Origin: JANMDU01 sp043777675
Lineage (GTDB): Bacteria > Pseudomonadota > Gammaproteobacteria > Burkholderiales > Burkholderiaceae_C
Length of the DNA stretch: 64,000 bases
Direction: 5' to 3'
Assembly: GCA_043777675.1 (NCBI GenBank)
Contig: JAYWHR010000056.1
Span: 1 to 64,000, forward strand
The position numbers were made by a program, and so were the translations under genes. The notes beneath the pieces were generated by a model, which was not told the origin of the DNA, did no database searches, and worked only from the letters and a program-made list of their open reading frames with translations. This document shows, piece after piece, positions 1 to 7,889 of the stretch (positions are counted from its first letter, which is position 1; the number at the start of each line of letters is the position of its first letter).

Positions 1-94
1 GTCCATCTGTAACTTCGCTTTCATTCAATTTCACCCTCCTAAAAGGTGACATTTGAATTTGCCGCGATGGTGACGTTTCTATTTGCTTATGACA
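1..94 (-). mobile_element. Possible insertion sequence end with start of a cut-off ORF
   Basis: Read on the minus strand, two GTCACC motifs occur about 30 bp apart, followed by an AGGAGGG ribosome-binding sequence at 34-40 and an ATG at 22-24. The reading frame runs off the window edge after eight codons. A GTG at 31-33 in another frame is an alternative start. Repeated GTCACC motifs before a strong ribosome-binding site look like the left end of an IS21-type element, with TG at its outer edge near 94, but this is from memory of such ends. It could equally be an ordinary gene leader. In related genomes hisZ and purA follow here, so an interruption would fit. Confidence 0.3.
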
Positions 95-136
95 CCTCAT
101 CTCAAAAAATCAAGCAAGTTGCAACAATGTGCTGAC

Positions 137-319
137 TCAAAGAAAGATCAAAAGCAAACAGAGGCCTATCGCGATACTTGCCAAGCCATAAAAGCGAATC
201 TGCCCATCTGAGAGCTTAAGCATCGCCTCAAATACACCTCTCCACCCCTTCGGAGAGATAAAAGGAAGAAAGCCTTCAATCATCAAAACGAGGGCTAAAG
301 CAGTAAAAAAACTGTCCAT
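137..319 (-). CDS. DUF2065 small inner-membrane protein
   Basis: The 60-residue product has two hydrophobic segments, about residues 5-20 and 43-60, separated by a short polar loop with the GWRG motif usual for the DUF2065 (YjeT) family. The family is small, membrane-bound and of unknown function. It follows hflC by 22 bp on the same strand, the normal position in betaproteobacteria, and is probably the last gene of the hfq-hflX-hflK-hflC transcript. Nothing here shows what it does beyond the membrane location. Confidence 0.85.
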   Translation of the reverse strand: MDSFFTALALVLMIEGFLPFISPKGWRGVFEAMLKLSDGQIRFYGLASIAIGLCLLLIFL

Positions 320-341
320 GCCCTGCTTCTGTTACTTCAGA

Positions 342-1247
342 TCACTTCTTGGTGGGAGCTAAGTTGACTTGTCCGCTTCCACCGTTACGCATCGTGCGGA
401 AGAAATCGTTGGATGGATCGAGCACCATCACATCACTCTTCTTGGAAAAACTCATCTTGTAAGCTTCCAAGCTACGGTAAAACTGTGCAAACTGCGGATC
501 GCGACCGAAAGCATCTCCATATAGCGCAGCTGCTTTCGCATCGCCCTCACCCTTGATCTTCTGTGCATCACGGTAGGCTTCGGCAACAATTACCTCACGC
601 TGGCGATCCGCATCGGCGCGAATTTTTTCGGCTTCGGCCGCTCCTGTGGAGCGCAGCTCATTGGCAACTTGGCGGCGCTCAGACTGCATGCGCTGATACA
701 CAGATTCAGTAACAGAGCCCGGGAAATCGACGCGCTTAATCCGCACATCCACAATTTCGATACCAAAGTTTTTAGCATCTTCAATTAAACGCTTTTGGAC
801 ACCCGACATCACTTTATCGCGCTCGGTGGACAAAATATCACGCACGGTGCGAGAGTTGATCTCGTTTTTAAGCGCATCCTGAACCACTGAAGTCAAGCGG
901 CTTTCTGCGCCAGCCAAACTTGTAGCAGTTGAGAAAGTTCTAATGAACTGGCGTGGATCGGAAATCCGCCATTTCAACAGCCAATCCACCACCAAATTTT
1001 TCTTCTCTGCTGTTTGAAGTGAGCCTGTCTCGGGGCTATCAAGCGTCAAAATGCGGCGATCTAAAAACACCACGTTTTGAAAGGGCTGAGGCAGCTTCCA
1101 ACGCAAACCAGGCTCGGTGATCACTTCTTTGATCTGGCCAAAGGAATAGAGAACGCCAAACTGACGCTGATCCACCACAAAAAGTGTCGAGGCCAAAACA
1201 GCCAAGACAATTAAGAAACCGGAGATAACAAATCCAATCCTGTTCAT
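342..1247 (-). CDS. hflC: HflC, SPFH-family membrane regulator of FtsH protease
   Basis: HflC forms with HflK the large periplasm-facing complex around the FtsH protease and modulates its activity. The 301-residue product starts with one membrane anchor (about residues 5-25) ending in the typical VVDQRQFGVLYSFG stretch, then the SPFH/band-7 domain and a charged alpha-helical region rich in A, E and R (about 190-250). Length and motifs match the family. It lies 17 bp after hflK, so the two are co-transcribed. No anomaly seen. Confidence 0.95.
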   Translation of the reverse strand: MNRIGFVISGFLIVLAVLASTLFVVDQRQFGVLYSFGQIKEVITEPGLRWKLPQPFQNVVFLDRRILTLDSPETGSLQTAEKKNLVVDWLLKWRISDPRQFIRTFSTATSLAGAESRLTSVVQDALKNEINSRTVRDILSTERDKVMSGVQKRLIEDAKNFGIEIVDVRIKRVDFPGSVTESVYQRMQSERRQVANELRSTGAAEAEKIRADADRQREVIVAEAYRDAQKIKGEGDAKAAALYGDAFGRDPQFAQFYRSLEAYKMSFSKKSDVMVLDPSNDFFRTMRNGGSGQVNLAPTKK

Positions 1248-1264
1248 GATATTTTTCTCTCTGT

Positions 1265-2752
1265 TCAGCGGCCATCGCGCTCGCGGCTGGTGCGTGGGGT
1301 AGCAGGCGCTGCAGGCGAAGCAGATGGCGCCGCGCTAGGCGCTACAATATTAGGAGCAACCTGTGCACCGTTTGCGCCGGGTAACACAGCAATATCGCTT
1401 GAAGAATTGCCCATTTGCATGATTTTGTCGAGCGGCAAATAAAGCAGGTTGTTGCCTTGGCGCGAATCCACCAATATTTTGGTTGTGCTGCTGTAGATTT
1501 GCTGCATGGTATCGAGATACATTCGATCACGCGTGACTTGAGGCGCTTTAGCATATTCGTTGTAAATCGAGCGGAAGCGCTGCGAATCACCATCGGCCTG
1601 CGCGACCACGCGAGCTTTGTAGCCCTCTGATTCTTCTTTTAAGCGAGAGGCTGTGCCACGCGCGCTGGGGATCACGTTGTTAGCATAGGCTTGACCTTCG
1701 TTTTTCAAGCGGTCACGGTCTTGGCCAGCTTTGAGGGCATCATCAAACGCTGCTTGTACTTGCTCTGGCGCTTGCACGTTTTGAATATTCACGTTTTGCA
1801 CACTGATGCCGGTTTGCAAGCGATCCATCTGTTGTTGAATAGAGCGCAGCACATCTTGCTGCAAGACTTCACTGTTACGACCCAAAATATCATCGAGATT
1901 AAAACGCCCGACGACTTCGCGCACAGCAGACTCGGCCGCTTTAATCACAGCTTCATCAGGCCCCCGATTCTCAAATAAAAATTGCGAAGAGCTTTTCAAG
2001 TTGTATTGAATGGTGAAGCGTACGTCGACGATATTTTCGTCTTTGGTCAACATCGACGATTCTTTGATGCCAGTGGCTGCCCCGACACTATTGCGCCCGA
2101 CCTCTACCGATCGAACTTGGGTGAAAGACACTGTTTCGTGCCGCTCAAACGGATAGGGCGCGCGCCAACTAAAACCGGCATCTACCGTGCGATTGAGTGC
2201 CCCAAAACGGGTGATCACGGCTTGCTGCCCCTCTTGCACGATGAAAAATCCTGTGCCCAACCAGATAAGCAATGCAATGATGCCAATCAAACCTGCGCCG
2301 ATACCCGCGGATTTCATATCAGGCTGATAATTGCCGCCGCCACCACTGTTATTGCCGTTGTTGCCGTTGTTTTGGTTATGGCGATTCCAATTAGGCTCTC
2401 CGCCGCGTGGGGGTTGTTTGTTACCACCGAAAAGACCACCCAGCTTGCGGTTGAAATCGCGCCAGAGTTCATCAAGATCTGGCGGGCCTTGGTTTGGGCC
2501 GCCTGCTCCGTTTTGTCCGCCGCCGGCTGACCCACCGCGCTGGTCGGGAGATGGAGATGGAGCGGGCGAGGGAGTTGGTGCTGGGCTTGGCGCAGGAGGT
2601 GGTGCACTACCATCCGTCGGCGCAGGAGCCGGTGAGGATGCGGGTGTATCGGAGCGCCCCCATTTTCCATCGTTTAAGTTAAACATACGAGAAAACATGC
2701 GAGATAGCATCGGTGAGAGTGTAGGCATAAGCGACATATAGGGCGTAATCAT
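1265..2752 (-). CDS. hflK: HflK, SPFH-family partner of HflC
   Basis: HflK pairs with HflC to regulate FtsH at the inner membrane. The 495-residue product has a long N-terminal low-complexity part rich in Pro, Gly and Asn (about 35-145), a membrane segment near 150-175, then the SPFH domain starting at the FFIVQEGQQAVITRFG region, and an Ala/Pro-rich tail. The start is uncertain: methionines at residues 1, 6, 9, 15, 19 and 23 are all possible and none has a clear ribosome-binding site. M23 (position 2686) precedes the family-typical FNLNDGKWGR sequence. The gene begins 6 bp after hflX and ends 17 bp before hflC. Confidence 0.93.
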   Translation of the reverse strand: MITPYMSLMPTLSPMLSRMFSRMFNLNDGKWGRSDTPASSPAPAPTDGSAPPPAPSPAPTPSPAPSPSPDQRGGSAGGGQNGAGGPNQGPPDLDELWRDFNRKLGGLFGGNKQPPRGGEPNWNRHNQNNGNNGNNSGGGGNYQPDMKSAGIGAGLIGIIALLIWLGTGFFIVQEGQQAVITRFGALNRTVDAGFSWRAPYPFERHETVSFTQVRSVEVGRNSVGAATGIKESSMLTKDENIVDVRFTIQYNLKSSSQFLFENRGPDEAVIKAAESAVREVVGRFNLDDILGRNSEVLQQDVLRSIQQQMDRLQTGISVQNVNIQNVQAPEQVQAAFDDALKAGQDRDRLKNEGQAYANNVIPSARGTASRLKEESEGYKARVVAQADGDSQRFRSIYNEYAKAPQVTRDRMYLDTMQQIYSSTTKILVDSRQGNNLLYLPLDKIMQMGNSSSDIAVLPGANGAQVAPNIVAPSAAPSASPAAPATPRTSRERDGR

Positions 2753-2758
2753 AGACTG

Positions 2759-3892
2759 TCAAGAACTGCTGGCACGTACAGCCAAAATTGACCGCAAAAT
2801 TTCCATGCCTTCACCACTTTGGGCGCTCACAAACACACGCTCGATGCTCTGGCCATCGACTTCGTAATAATCATGCAATTTGTGTGGGCGCCGCTCGGGC
2901 GTCAAGGCATCAAGTTTGTTAAAAACCAAAAGTTGCGGGATGTCTAGCGCATCAATCTCACCGAGTACAAGCTGTACCTCCTTGATTTGCTCGCTAAAGT
3001 TCGGATTGGCACTATCAATCACATGCAGCAACAACTGCGCATTTGCCGCTTCTTGCAAAGTGGCTTCAAAGGCATCGATCAGGCCATGCGGCAGATTCCG
3101 GATAAATCCCACCGTATCTGAAAGGCTCACCGATTGCTGCGCATCGCCTAAATATACGCTGCGCGTGGTCGGATCAAGCGTGGCAAAAAGCTGATCTGCA
3201 GCATAGACCTTGGCTTTGGTGAGCTTATTAAACAGCGTCGATTTCCCGGCGTTCGTATAGCCCACTAAAGCGATGCCGAAATGCTGGGCATTGACACGCT
3301 GACGGCGCTGAGTGTTGCGTTGTTTTTTGACTATCTCCAGCCGCGCTTTAGTACGCTTGATGGATTCATTGATCATGCGCTTGTCCAGCTCCATCTGCTT
3401 CTCGCCAGGGCCACCGCGCGCGCCAATGCCACCGCTTTGGCGTTCTAAATGGCTCCAGCGGCGCACGAGGCGGGTTGATTGGTATTGCAACTTAGCCAGC
3501 TCCACTTGTAGCTTGCCCTCATGTGAGCGGGCGCGCTGGGCGAAAATTTCTAGGATCAAAAAGATTCGATCATTCACCGGCATACCGGTGCGACGCTCTA
3601 AATTGCGCTGCTGGGCTGGGCTGATCGCCTGATCAAACAAGATTTCACTGGCCCCATGCTGCTGAGCCAAAAGCGCAATTTCGTCGGCCTTACCGCTGCC
3701 GACGAAAAGCGCCGCATCGGGCGCATGACGTTTACACGTGTGCCGACCAACTGGCTCTAGGCCAGCTGATTGTGCAAGAAGCCCCAATTCGCTCAACTCA
3801 GCATCAAAATGAGGGACGTTAAAATCCACACCCACGAGCAGCACCTTGTTGCTGCTAGCGGGAAGACCTAAACTCTCGCCGGATTGTGCCAA
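2759..3892 (-). CDS. hflX: HflX, ribosome-associated GTPase
   Basis: HflX binds the 50S subunit and rescues or splits stalled ribosomes. The 377-residue product has the N-terminal HflX domain, the glycine-rich segment SGGIGARGGPGEKQ in the linker helix (about 155-168), and a Ras-like GTPase domain with P-loop GYTNAGKST (about 211-219), G3 DTVGF and G4 NKLD. Length fits the family. It sits between hfq and hflK on the same strand, as in most proteobacteria. Confidence 0.95.
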   Translation of the reverse strand: MAQSGESLGLPASSNKVLLVGVDFNVPHFDAELSELGLLAQSAGLEPVGRHTCKRHAPDAALFVGSGKADEIALLAQQHGASEILFDQAISPAQQRNLERRTGMPVNDRIFLILEIFAQRARSHEGKLQVELAKLQYQSTRLVRRWSHLERQSGGIGARGGPGEKQMELDKRMINESIKRTKARLEIVKKQRNTQRRQRVNAQHFGIALVGYTNAGKSTLFNKLTKAKVYAADQLFATLDPTTRSVYLGDAQQSVSLSDTVGFIRNLPHGLIDAFEATLQEAANAQLLLHVIDSANPNFSEQIKEVQLVLGEIDALDIPQLLVFNKLDALTPERRPHKLHDYYEVDGQSIERVFVSAQSGEGMEILRSILAVRASSS

Positions 3893-3918
3893 GCTAAACT
3901 AAAAACTTAAGCGCAAGC

Positions 3919-4191
3919 TTATAGTGCTGGCGCAGCCGTCCCACCAGCTGGGGGAACGCCCTCTTCACCCGTGCTGAAATTCACGGCGCGGCCGGGCACG
4001 ATGGTAGAGATGGCGTGCTTGTAGACCATTTGCGTAACAGTATTGCGAAGCAACACGACGTATTGGTCAAACGATTCGATTTGGCCTTGCAATTTAATGC
4101 CATTGACCAAATAAATCGACACGGGCACATGCTCGCGACGGAGTTGGTTCAGGAACGGGTCTTGCAAGAGTTGGCCTTTGTTGTTGCTCAC
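3919..4191 (-). CDS. hfq: Hfq RNA chaperone
   Basis: Hfq is a hexameric Sm-like RNA chaperone that joins small RNAs to mRNAs. The 90-residue product carries the Sm1 stretch with QDPFLNQLRREHVPVSIYLVNGIKLQG, the conserved IESFDQYVVLLRN segment, and the Sm2 motif YKHAIST. The start chosen is the GTG at 4189-4191, because the conserved protein begins with (M)SNNKGQ and a GGAG ribosome-binding site lies 6 bp before it. An ATG 90 bp further upstream would add an unrelated extension. The C-terminal tail is short, as in other betaproteobacteria. Confidence 0.93.
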   Translation of the reverse strand: MSNNKGQLLQDPFLNQLRREHVPVSIYLVNGIKLQGQIESFDQYVVLLRNTVTQMVYKHAISTIVPGRAVNFSTGEEGVPPAGGTAAPAL

Positions 4192-4338
4192 GATATTCTC
4201 CGTGTTCCAGTAAATGTTGGAACTTCTAAGATAACACAGAGTGTGGCCTAAAAGCAAAAGTTCAACAGCCACGCGTCGCAAAAACCCATTTTTTTCTTGA
4301 CATTCAATAAAACAAATTTTGCTTATACAAAATTAGGA

Positions 4339-5673
4339 TTACTTCTTATCGTCAAACGGATTGTCTTGAGAGCGGAATTCAATACGCATCGGCGTACCCA
4401 CGAGATCAAAGGCTTTGCGAATGCGGCCTTCAAGAAAGCGCTTCCAAGCGTCGGTGATCTGATCCAGCGAATTACCATGCACGATGATGATCGGTGGATT
4501 CTGCCCGCCTTGGTGGGCATAGCGCGGCTTGGGGCGGCGATGCCCATCACGCCTAGGCGCTTGCTCTTCAATGGCTTGCAACAAGATGCGCGTGAGCTGA
4601 GGTGTCGGCATTTTGCGAAAGCTTGATTGAAACGCATGCGCAATTGACTTCCACACCGGTGCTAAGCCTTGCCGTTTGATGGCTGATATCTTGTGAATTT
4701 CAGCGAATTTCAAAAACACCAAGCGCGATTCAATCGAGCGATCGAGTAGCTCCCGCTCGTAGCCATCAATCGCATCCCATTTGTTCACCGCAATCACAAG
4801 CGCCCTGCCCGCCTCTAAACAGTAAGCAGCGATATGCGCGTCTTGATCGGTCACGCCTTCTTTCGCATCAATGAGTAGTAGCACCACGTGGGCGTTTTCT
4901 ATGGCCTGCAAGGTCTTGACCACTGAGAATTTCTCAATCGCTTCAAAAACTTTGCCCTTGCGGCGAATGCCGGCGGTATCAATGAGCTCAAATTTTTGCC
5001 CGCCTTTTTCAAACGGCACAGAAATCGCATCGCGCGTTGTGCCCGGTTGATCAAAGGCGACCAAGCGCTCTTCGCCCAGCCACACATTGATCAGCGTCGA
5101 TTTACCCACGTTGGGCTTACCGGCAACAGCCAGCCTGATCACGTCTGGATCGACGATCTCTTCTTCAACTTTTTCAGGCAACTGAAGCTTATCAAGCGCT
5201 TCTTCGATCAGCGGCTTGATATTTTGACCATGCGCGGCGGATACGGCACGCACCTCACCCAAGCCGAGTTCAAAGAATTCAGCAAGATGCGCACCTGCTT
5301 GCAGGCCTTCGGCTTTGTTCGCAGCCAAAATAGTGGGCTTGCCTAGCTTGCGTAAATACTTGGCAATGTCGTGATCTTGCGCAGAAATGCCATCACGCGC
5401 ATCCACTACAAAAATCACCACATCGCACTCAGCCACGGCTTGGCGAGTTTGCTTGGCCATCTCTTTGAAAATGCCGCTTTCTGCCGTAGGCTCGAAGCCG
5501 CCAGTATCGATCACGATGTATTCGCGATTACCTAGCTTGGCATTGCCGTAATGGCGATCACGCGTCAAGCCCGCGTAATCGGCCACGATGGCATCACGGG
5601 TTTTGGTGAAGCGGTTAAAAAGCGTCGATTTACCGACGTTGGGTCTGCCAACCAAGGCCACCACGGGTTTCAT
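4339..5673 (-). CDS. der: Der (EngA), double-GTPase ribosome biogenesis factor
   Basis: Der is an essential GTPase for 50S subunit maturation. The 444-residue product has two G domains, each with a full P-loop: GRPNVGKST near residue 8 and GKPNVGKST near residue 184. Each also has DTGG/DTAG and NKxE/NKWD motifs. A KH-like C-terminal domain with the PPIIIVHGN segment follows. Gene order (bamB upstream, hfq downstream) is the normal betaproteobacterial arrangement. Confidence 0.96.
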   Translation of the reverse strand: MKPVVALVGRPNVGKSTLFNRFTKTRDAIVADYAGLTRDRHYGNAKLGNREYIVIDTGGFEPTAESGIFKEMAKQTRQAVAECDVVIFVVDARDGISAQDHDIAKYLRKLGKPTILAANKAEGLQAGAHLAEFFELGLGEVRAVSAAHGQNIKPLIEEALDKLQLPEKVEEEIVDPDVIRLAVAGKPNVGKSTLINVWLGEERLVAFDQPGTTRDAISVPFEKGGQKFELIDTAGIRRKGKVFEAIEKFSVVKTLQAIENAHVVLLLIDAKEGVTDQDAHIAAYCLEAGRALVIAVNKWDAIDGYERELLDRSIESRLVFLKFAEIHKISAIKRQGLAPVWKSIAHAFQSSFRKMPTPQLTRILLQAIEEQAPRRDGHRRPKPRYAHQGGQNPPIIIVHGNSLDQITDAWKRFLEGRIRKAFDLVGTPMRIEFRSQDNPFDDKK

Positions 5674-5693
5674 AGGCGAGCCTTAAAAATTCT

Positions 5694-6896
5694 TTATTCA
5701 GGCCTAAAGCCAAACACACCGCCGGATTTCGTTACTGCGACCAGCGAATCGCCAGCGAGCACAGGGCTGCCGATGATGGCACTGCCGTCAGTCGTGAGAC
5801 GATTGAGCGGAGACCCGTTTTCACGAGAGAGCATGTGCAAATTGCCGTTGCCGTCGCCAACGACGACCGAGCGGCCAACGACAAGTGGGGCGCTCAAAGT
5901 GCGGTACAGCAAACGATCCGTTTGCCAAGCGTTCTGGCCATCAGCGCGCTTCCAAGCGATCACTTTACCGTCAGCCTCTGTGCCAAACACCAAATTTGCG
6001 TCCCCATGAACACCTTCAGCGCCGTTGGCAGGGCGATTCCACAGGAGCGTTCCACGCGAAGCGTTCACGCAGCCCACAGCCGCTTGGAAAGCCCGGGCGC
6101 AGACAACATCCCCAATACGGGAGACAGAGCCCACGAGATCAACCAATCGTTCGACATCATTTGTACCGCGCGGCGAAGCAATCGGCGCTTCCCAGCGAAC
6201 GCTGCCGTTGCCGGGGTTTAGCCCCACCAAGCGCCCGCCTTGACCGACGACGAGCGTATCGCCAACAGCCAGCATCGTGCCAGCTTTGGAGAGCACGAGT
6301 GGCTCAGTCGTGCTGCGCTGCTGCGTCCAGAGTTTTTTGCCAGTCGCGCCATCAAATGCATGCACTGAACGATCCGCCAAGAGCACGAAAACCCGCTCTC
6401 CAGCCACAAAAGGCGCCGTAAACGCTTTAGCAGGCAGCTTGGCTTTCCACAACTGTTTGCCTGAATCGAGTGCCACAACCTCATTGTCTCGCGTGATCAC
6501 AGCAGCGACTTTGCCATCGGTGCCGGCGCCTGTGGTGGCTGGCGCGCCAGCACTGCCACGCCAAATATCGCGCCCTGTAACCGCATCAATTGCAGCCACC
6601 GTGCCATCGGCGGCAGCGACGACCACCGTGTTACCCGTCGCAAAGGGAGAGGAGCCCGCAGGCACCTCGCCAATGCGGCTTGCCCATGCTTGCTTCACGC
6701 CAATCAAAGGTACATTGGCTGCAAGAGGTGCAGGATCGGGTCGCTTGCCGCCACCCGAGCAAGCACCGAGGAGCGACGAAGCCGCTATCAAAGTAATAGC
6801 TGTTAGCGCATATTTTATGCCGGCTAGGTGCCGAAAAGGCTTCAAAATATGATTGAAAACTGACATGTTGCGCTTTCTGATCGTGTCTTTGATCAC
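5694..6896 (-). CDS. bamB: BamB, outer membrane assembly lipoprotein
   Basis: BamB is a beta-propeller lipoprotein of the BAM complex that inserts outer membrane proteins. The 400-residue product has a signal peptide ending in the lipobox LLGAC (Cys46), then PQQ-type propeller repeats with many Gly, Val and Trp-Lys motifs. Starts at residue 1 (6896) or residue 11 (6866, MSVFNH) are both possible; neither has a strong ribosome-binding site. Unusually, the segment coding for residues about 17-38, including most of the hydrophobic core of the signal peptide, is a copy of the interspersed palindromic repeat. The gene is followed by der and preceded by the yfgM-like gene. Confidence 0.93.
   Translation of the reverse strand: MIKDTIRKRNMSVFNHILKPFRHLAGIKYALTAITLIAASSLLGACSGGGKRPDPAPLAANVPLIGVKQAWASRIGEVPAGSSPFATGNTVVVAAADGTVAAIDAVTGRDIWRGSAGAPATTGAGTDGKVAAVITRDNEVVALDSGKQLWKAKLPAKAFTAPFVAGERVFVLLADRSVHAFDGATGKKLWTQQRSTTEPLVLSKAGTMLAVGDTLVVGQGGRLVGLNPGNGSVRWEAPIASPRGTNDVERLVDLVGSVSRIGDVVCARAFQAAVGCVNASRGTLLWNRPANGAEGVHGDANLVFGTEADGKVIAWKRADGQNAWQTDRLLYRTLSAPLVVGRSVVVGDGNGNLHMLSRENGSPLNRLTTDGSAIIGSPVLAGDSLVAVTKSGGVFGFRPE
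6784..6848 (+). repeat. CPE palindromic repeat inside bamB signal peptide
   Basis: This copy has all landmarks of the family: GCTAT at the left end, an ATAGC nine bp later, the inner palindrome GCATA...TATGC, then CCGGCTAG and a T/A-rich right end. It lies wholly within bamB, antisense to its own direction as defined here, and is read through without a stop or frame change. It supplies about 22 residues with the LAGIKYA motif also seen, in variant form, where the same repeat enters sseA and ybiB. Confidence 0.85.
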
Positions 6897-6901
6897 GTCA
6901 C

Positions 6902-7660
6902 TTATTTTGACGCACTAGCTGCTGGTGCCACGATTGCTGGTGTTGCAGCTGGCGGAGAAACTGCCGCTGCTGCTGGCGCTGGCGCTGCATCCGGCGTCGC
7001 AGGCGAGTTGGCAGCGTTTTTGGCGCTGACATCTACCCCTAAGGCGTTGAGCTTGACTTCTACTAAACGGCGATATTCCGTACGCTCGTCCATCGCTTTA
7101 TGCGCTTTCTCGAATGCCGCTTTGGCCTCATCACGCTTACCTTGAGCCAAAAAAATATCACCACGACGATCCGAGGCCAGCGCATCAAATTCTTTAGGCA
7201 AGCCATCGAGGTGCTTGAGTGCGGCGTCATAGCTCTTGCTTTCAAACAAGATCGAAGCCAAGCGCAATTTGGCGATAGCGCGGTAGCTGTCATCTTTACT
7301 GCTCTCTGCCACCCACTCTAATGGGGCTTTCGCTTCATTGGCCTGACCTTTGTCGTAAAGCGCCTTCGCGGAAAGCAAAGCGGCTTGAGCGGCGTAGGTC
7401 GTCCCACCGAAGCGCTCTTTCATATCTGCAAACGCACGGCTGATCTTCGCTGGATCACCGCTTTGCACAGAGCGCTCCACTTCATCGTACATCGCAGCAG
7501 CCTGACTTGCCTTGTCGCGCTGCCACCATTGGTAGCCGTTGTAAGCTGCAATAGAGCCAAACACGAGGATCAGCACGCCGCTGATGATGTTGCCAAATTG
7601 CTTCCAAAATGCCTTGAGCCTGTCAAGTTGCTCTTGTTCTTCGAGATCGAGATGTTTCAT
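6902..7660 (-). CDS. YfgM-like membrane-anchored TPR protein
   Basis: YfgM-type proteins are single-pass inner membrane proteins with a periplasmic TPR domain that work near the SecYEG-PpiD translocon and outer membrane assembly. The product (252 residues from the ATG at 7658-7660) begins with the family-typical LDLEEQEQLDRLKAFWKQFGN, has one membrane helix (about 23-43), TPR-like helices to about 205, and an Ala/Pro-rich tail. A TTG start at 7681 would add seven residues but lacks support. hisS, usually upstream, is absent here, so the operon is broken off at this point. Confidence 0.85.
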   Translation of the reverse strand: MKHLDLEEQEQLDRLKAFWKQFGNIISGVLILVFGSIAAYNGYQWWQRDKASQAAAMYDEVERSVQSGDPAKISRAFADMKERFGGTTYAAQAALLSAKALYDKGQANEAKAPLEWVAESSKDDSYRAIAKLRLASILFESKSYDAALKHLDGLPKEFDALASDRRGDIFLAQGKRDEAKAAFEKAHKAMDERTEYRRLVEVKLNALGVDVSAKNAANSPATPDAAPAPAAAAVSPPAATPAIVAPAASASK

Positions 7661-7728
7661 TGCTAAGTAGTGATAAACCAATCCCTCGATTGTAGAGGCT
7701 CAGAGCTACCCTTCCCAGCTTTTGGCAT

Positions 7729-7785
7729 GCTATATTTTTTATAGCTAACTAATCAATCGAATCGACGGCTAAAGCACTTTTTCTT
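7729..7785 (+). repeat. Degenerate CPE repeat
   Basis: The spacing of the family landmarks is kept exactly: GCTAT, then ATAGC after the same interval, then CGGCTA 26 bp later and a T-rich end. The central palindrome is lost. It lies in the divergent intergenic region between the yfgM-like gene and the MBL hydrolase gene. It could be coincidence. Confidence 0.45.
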
Positions 7786-7803
7786 CAATATTTCAAAGCC
7801 ATG

Positions 7804-7866
7804 CTTGAATTTGTACCCAATTTACCAATGTGAAACGCATTTCGTATCGGTAAATTAGAATTCAAG
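7804..7866 (+). promoter_or_regulatory. Large imperfect inverted repeat upstream of MBL gene
   Basis: Two nested arm pairs are visible: CTTGAATT (7804-7811) with AATTCAAG (7859-7866), and AATTTACC (7819-7826) with GGTAAATT (7849-7856). The loop is about 22 nt. The structure ends 20 bp before the MBL start codon, so it could be an operator or a leader hairpin. No regulator can be assigned from sequence. Confidence 0.5.
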
Positions 7867-7889
7867 TCATTTCATGCAAAGGAACAATG

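Noticed and set aside
1982..2530. Long open frames opposite hflK and within other genes
   Set aside because: They lie antisense to well-supported genes, lack ribosome-binding sites and show no family motifs; they are shadows.
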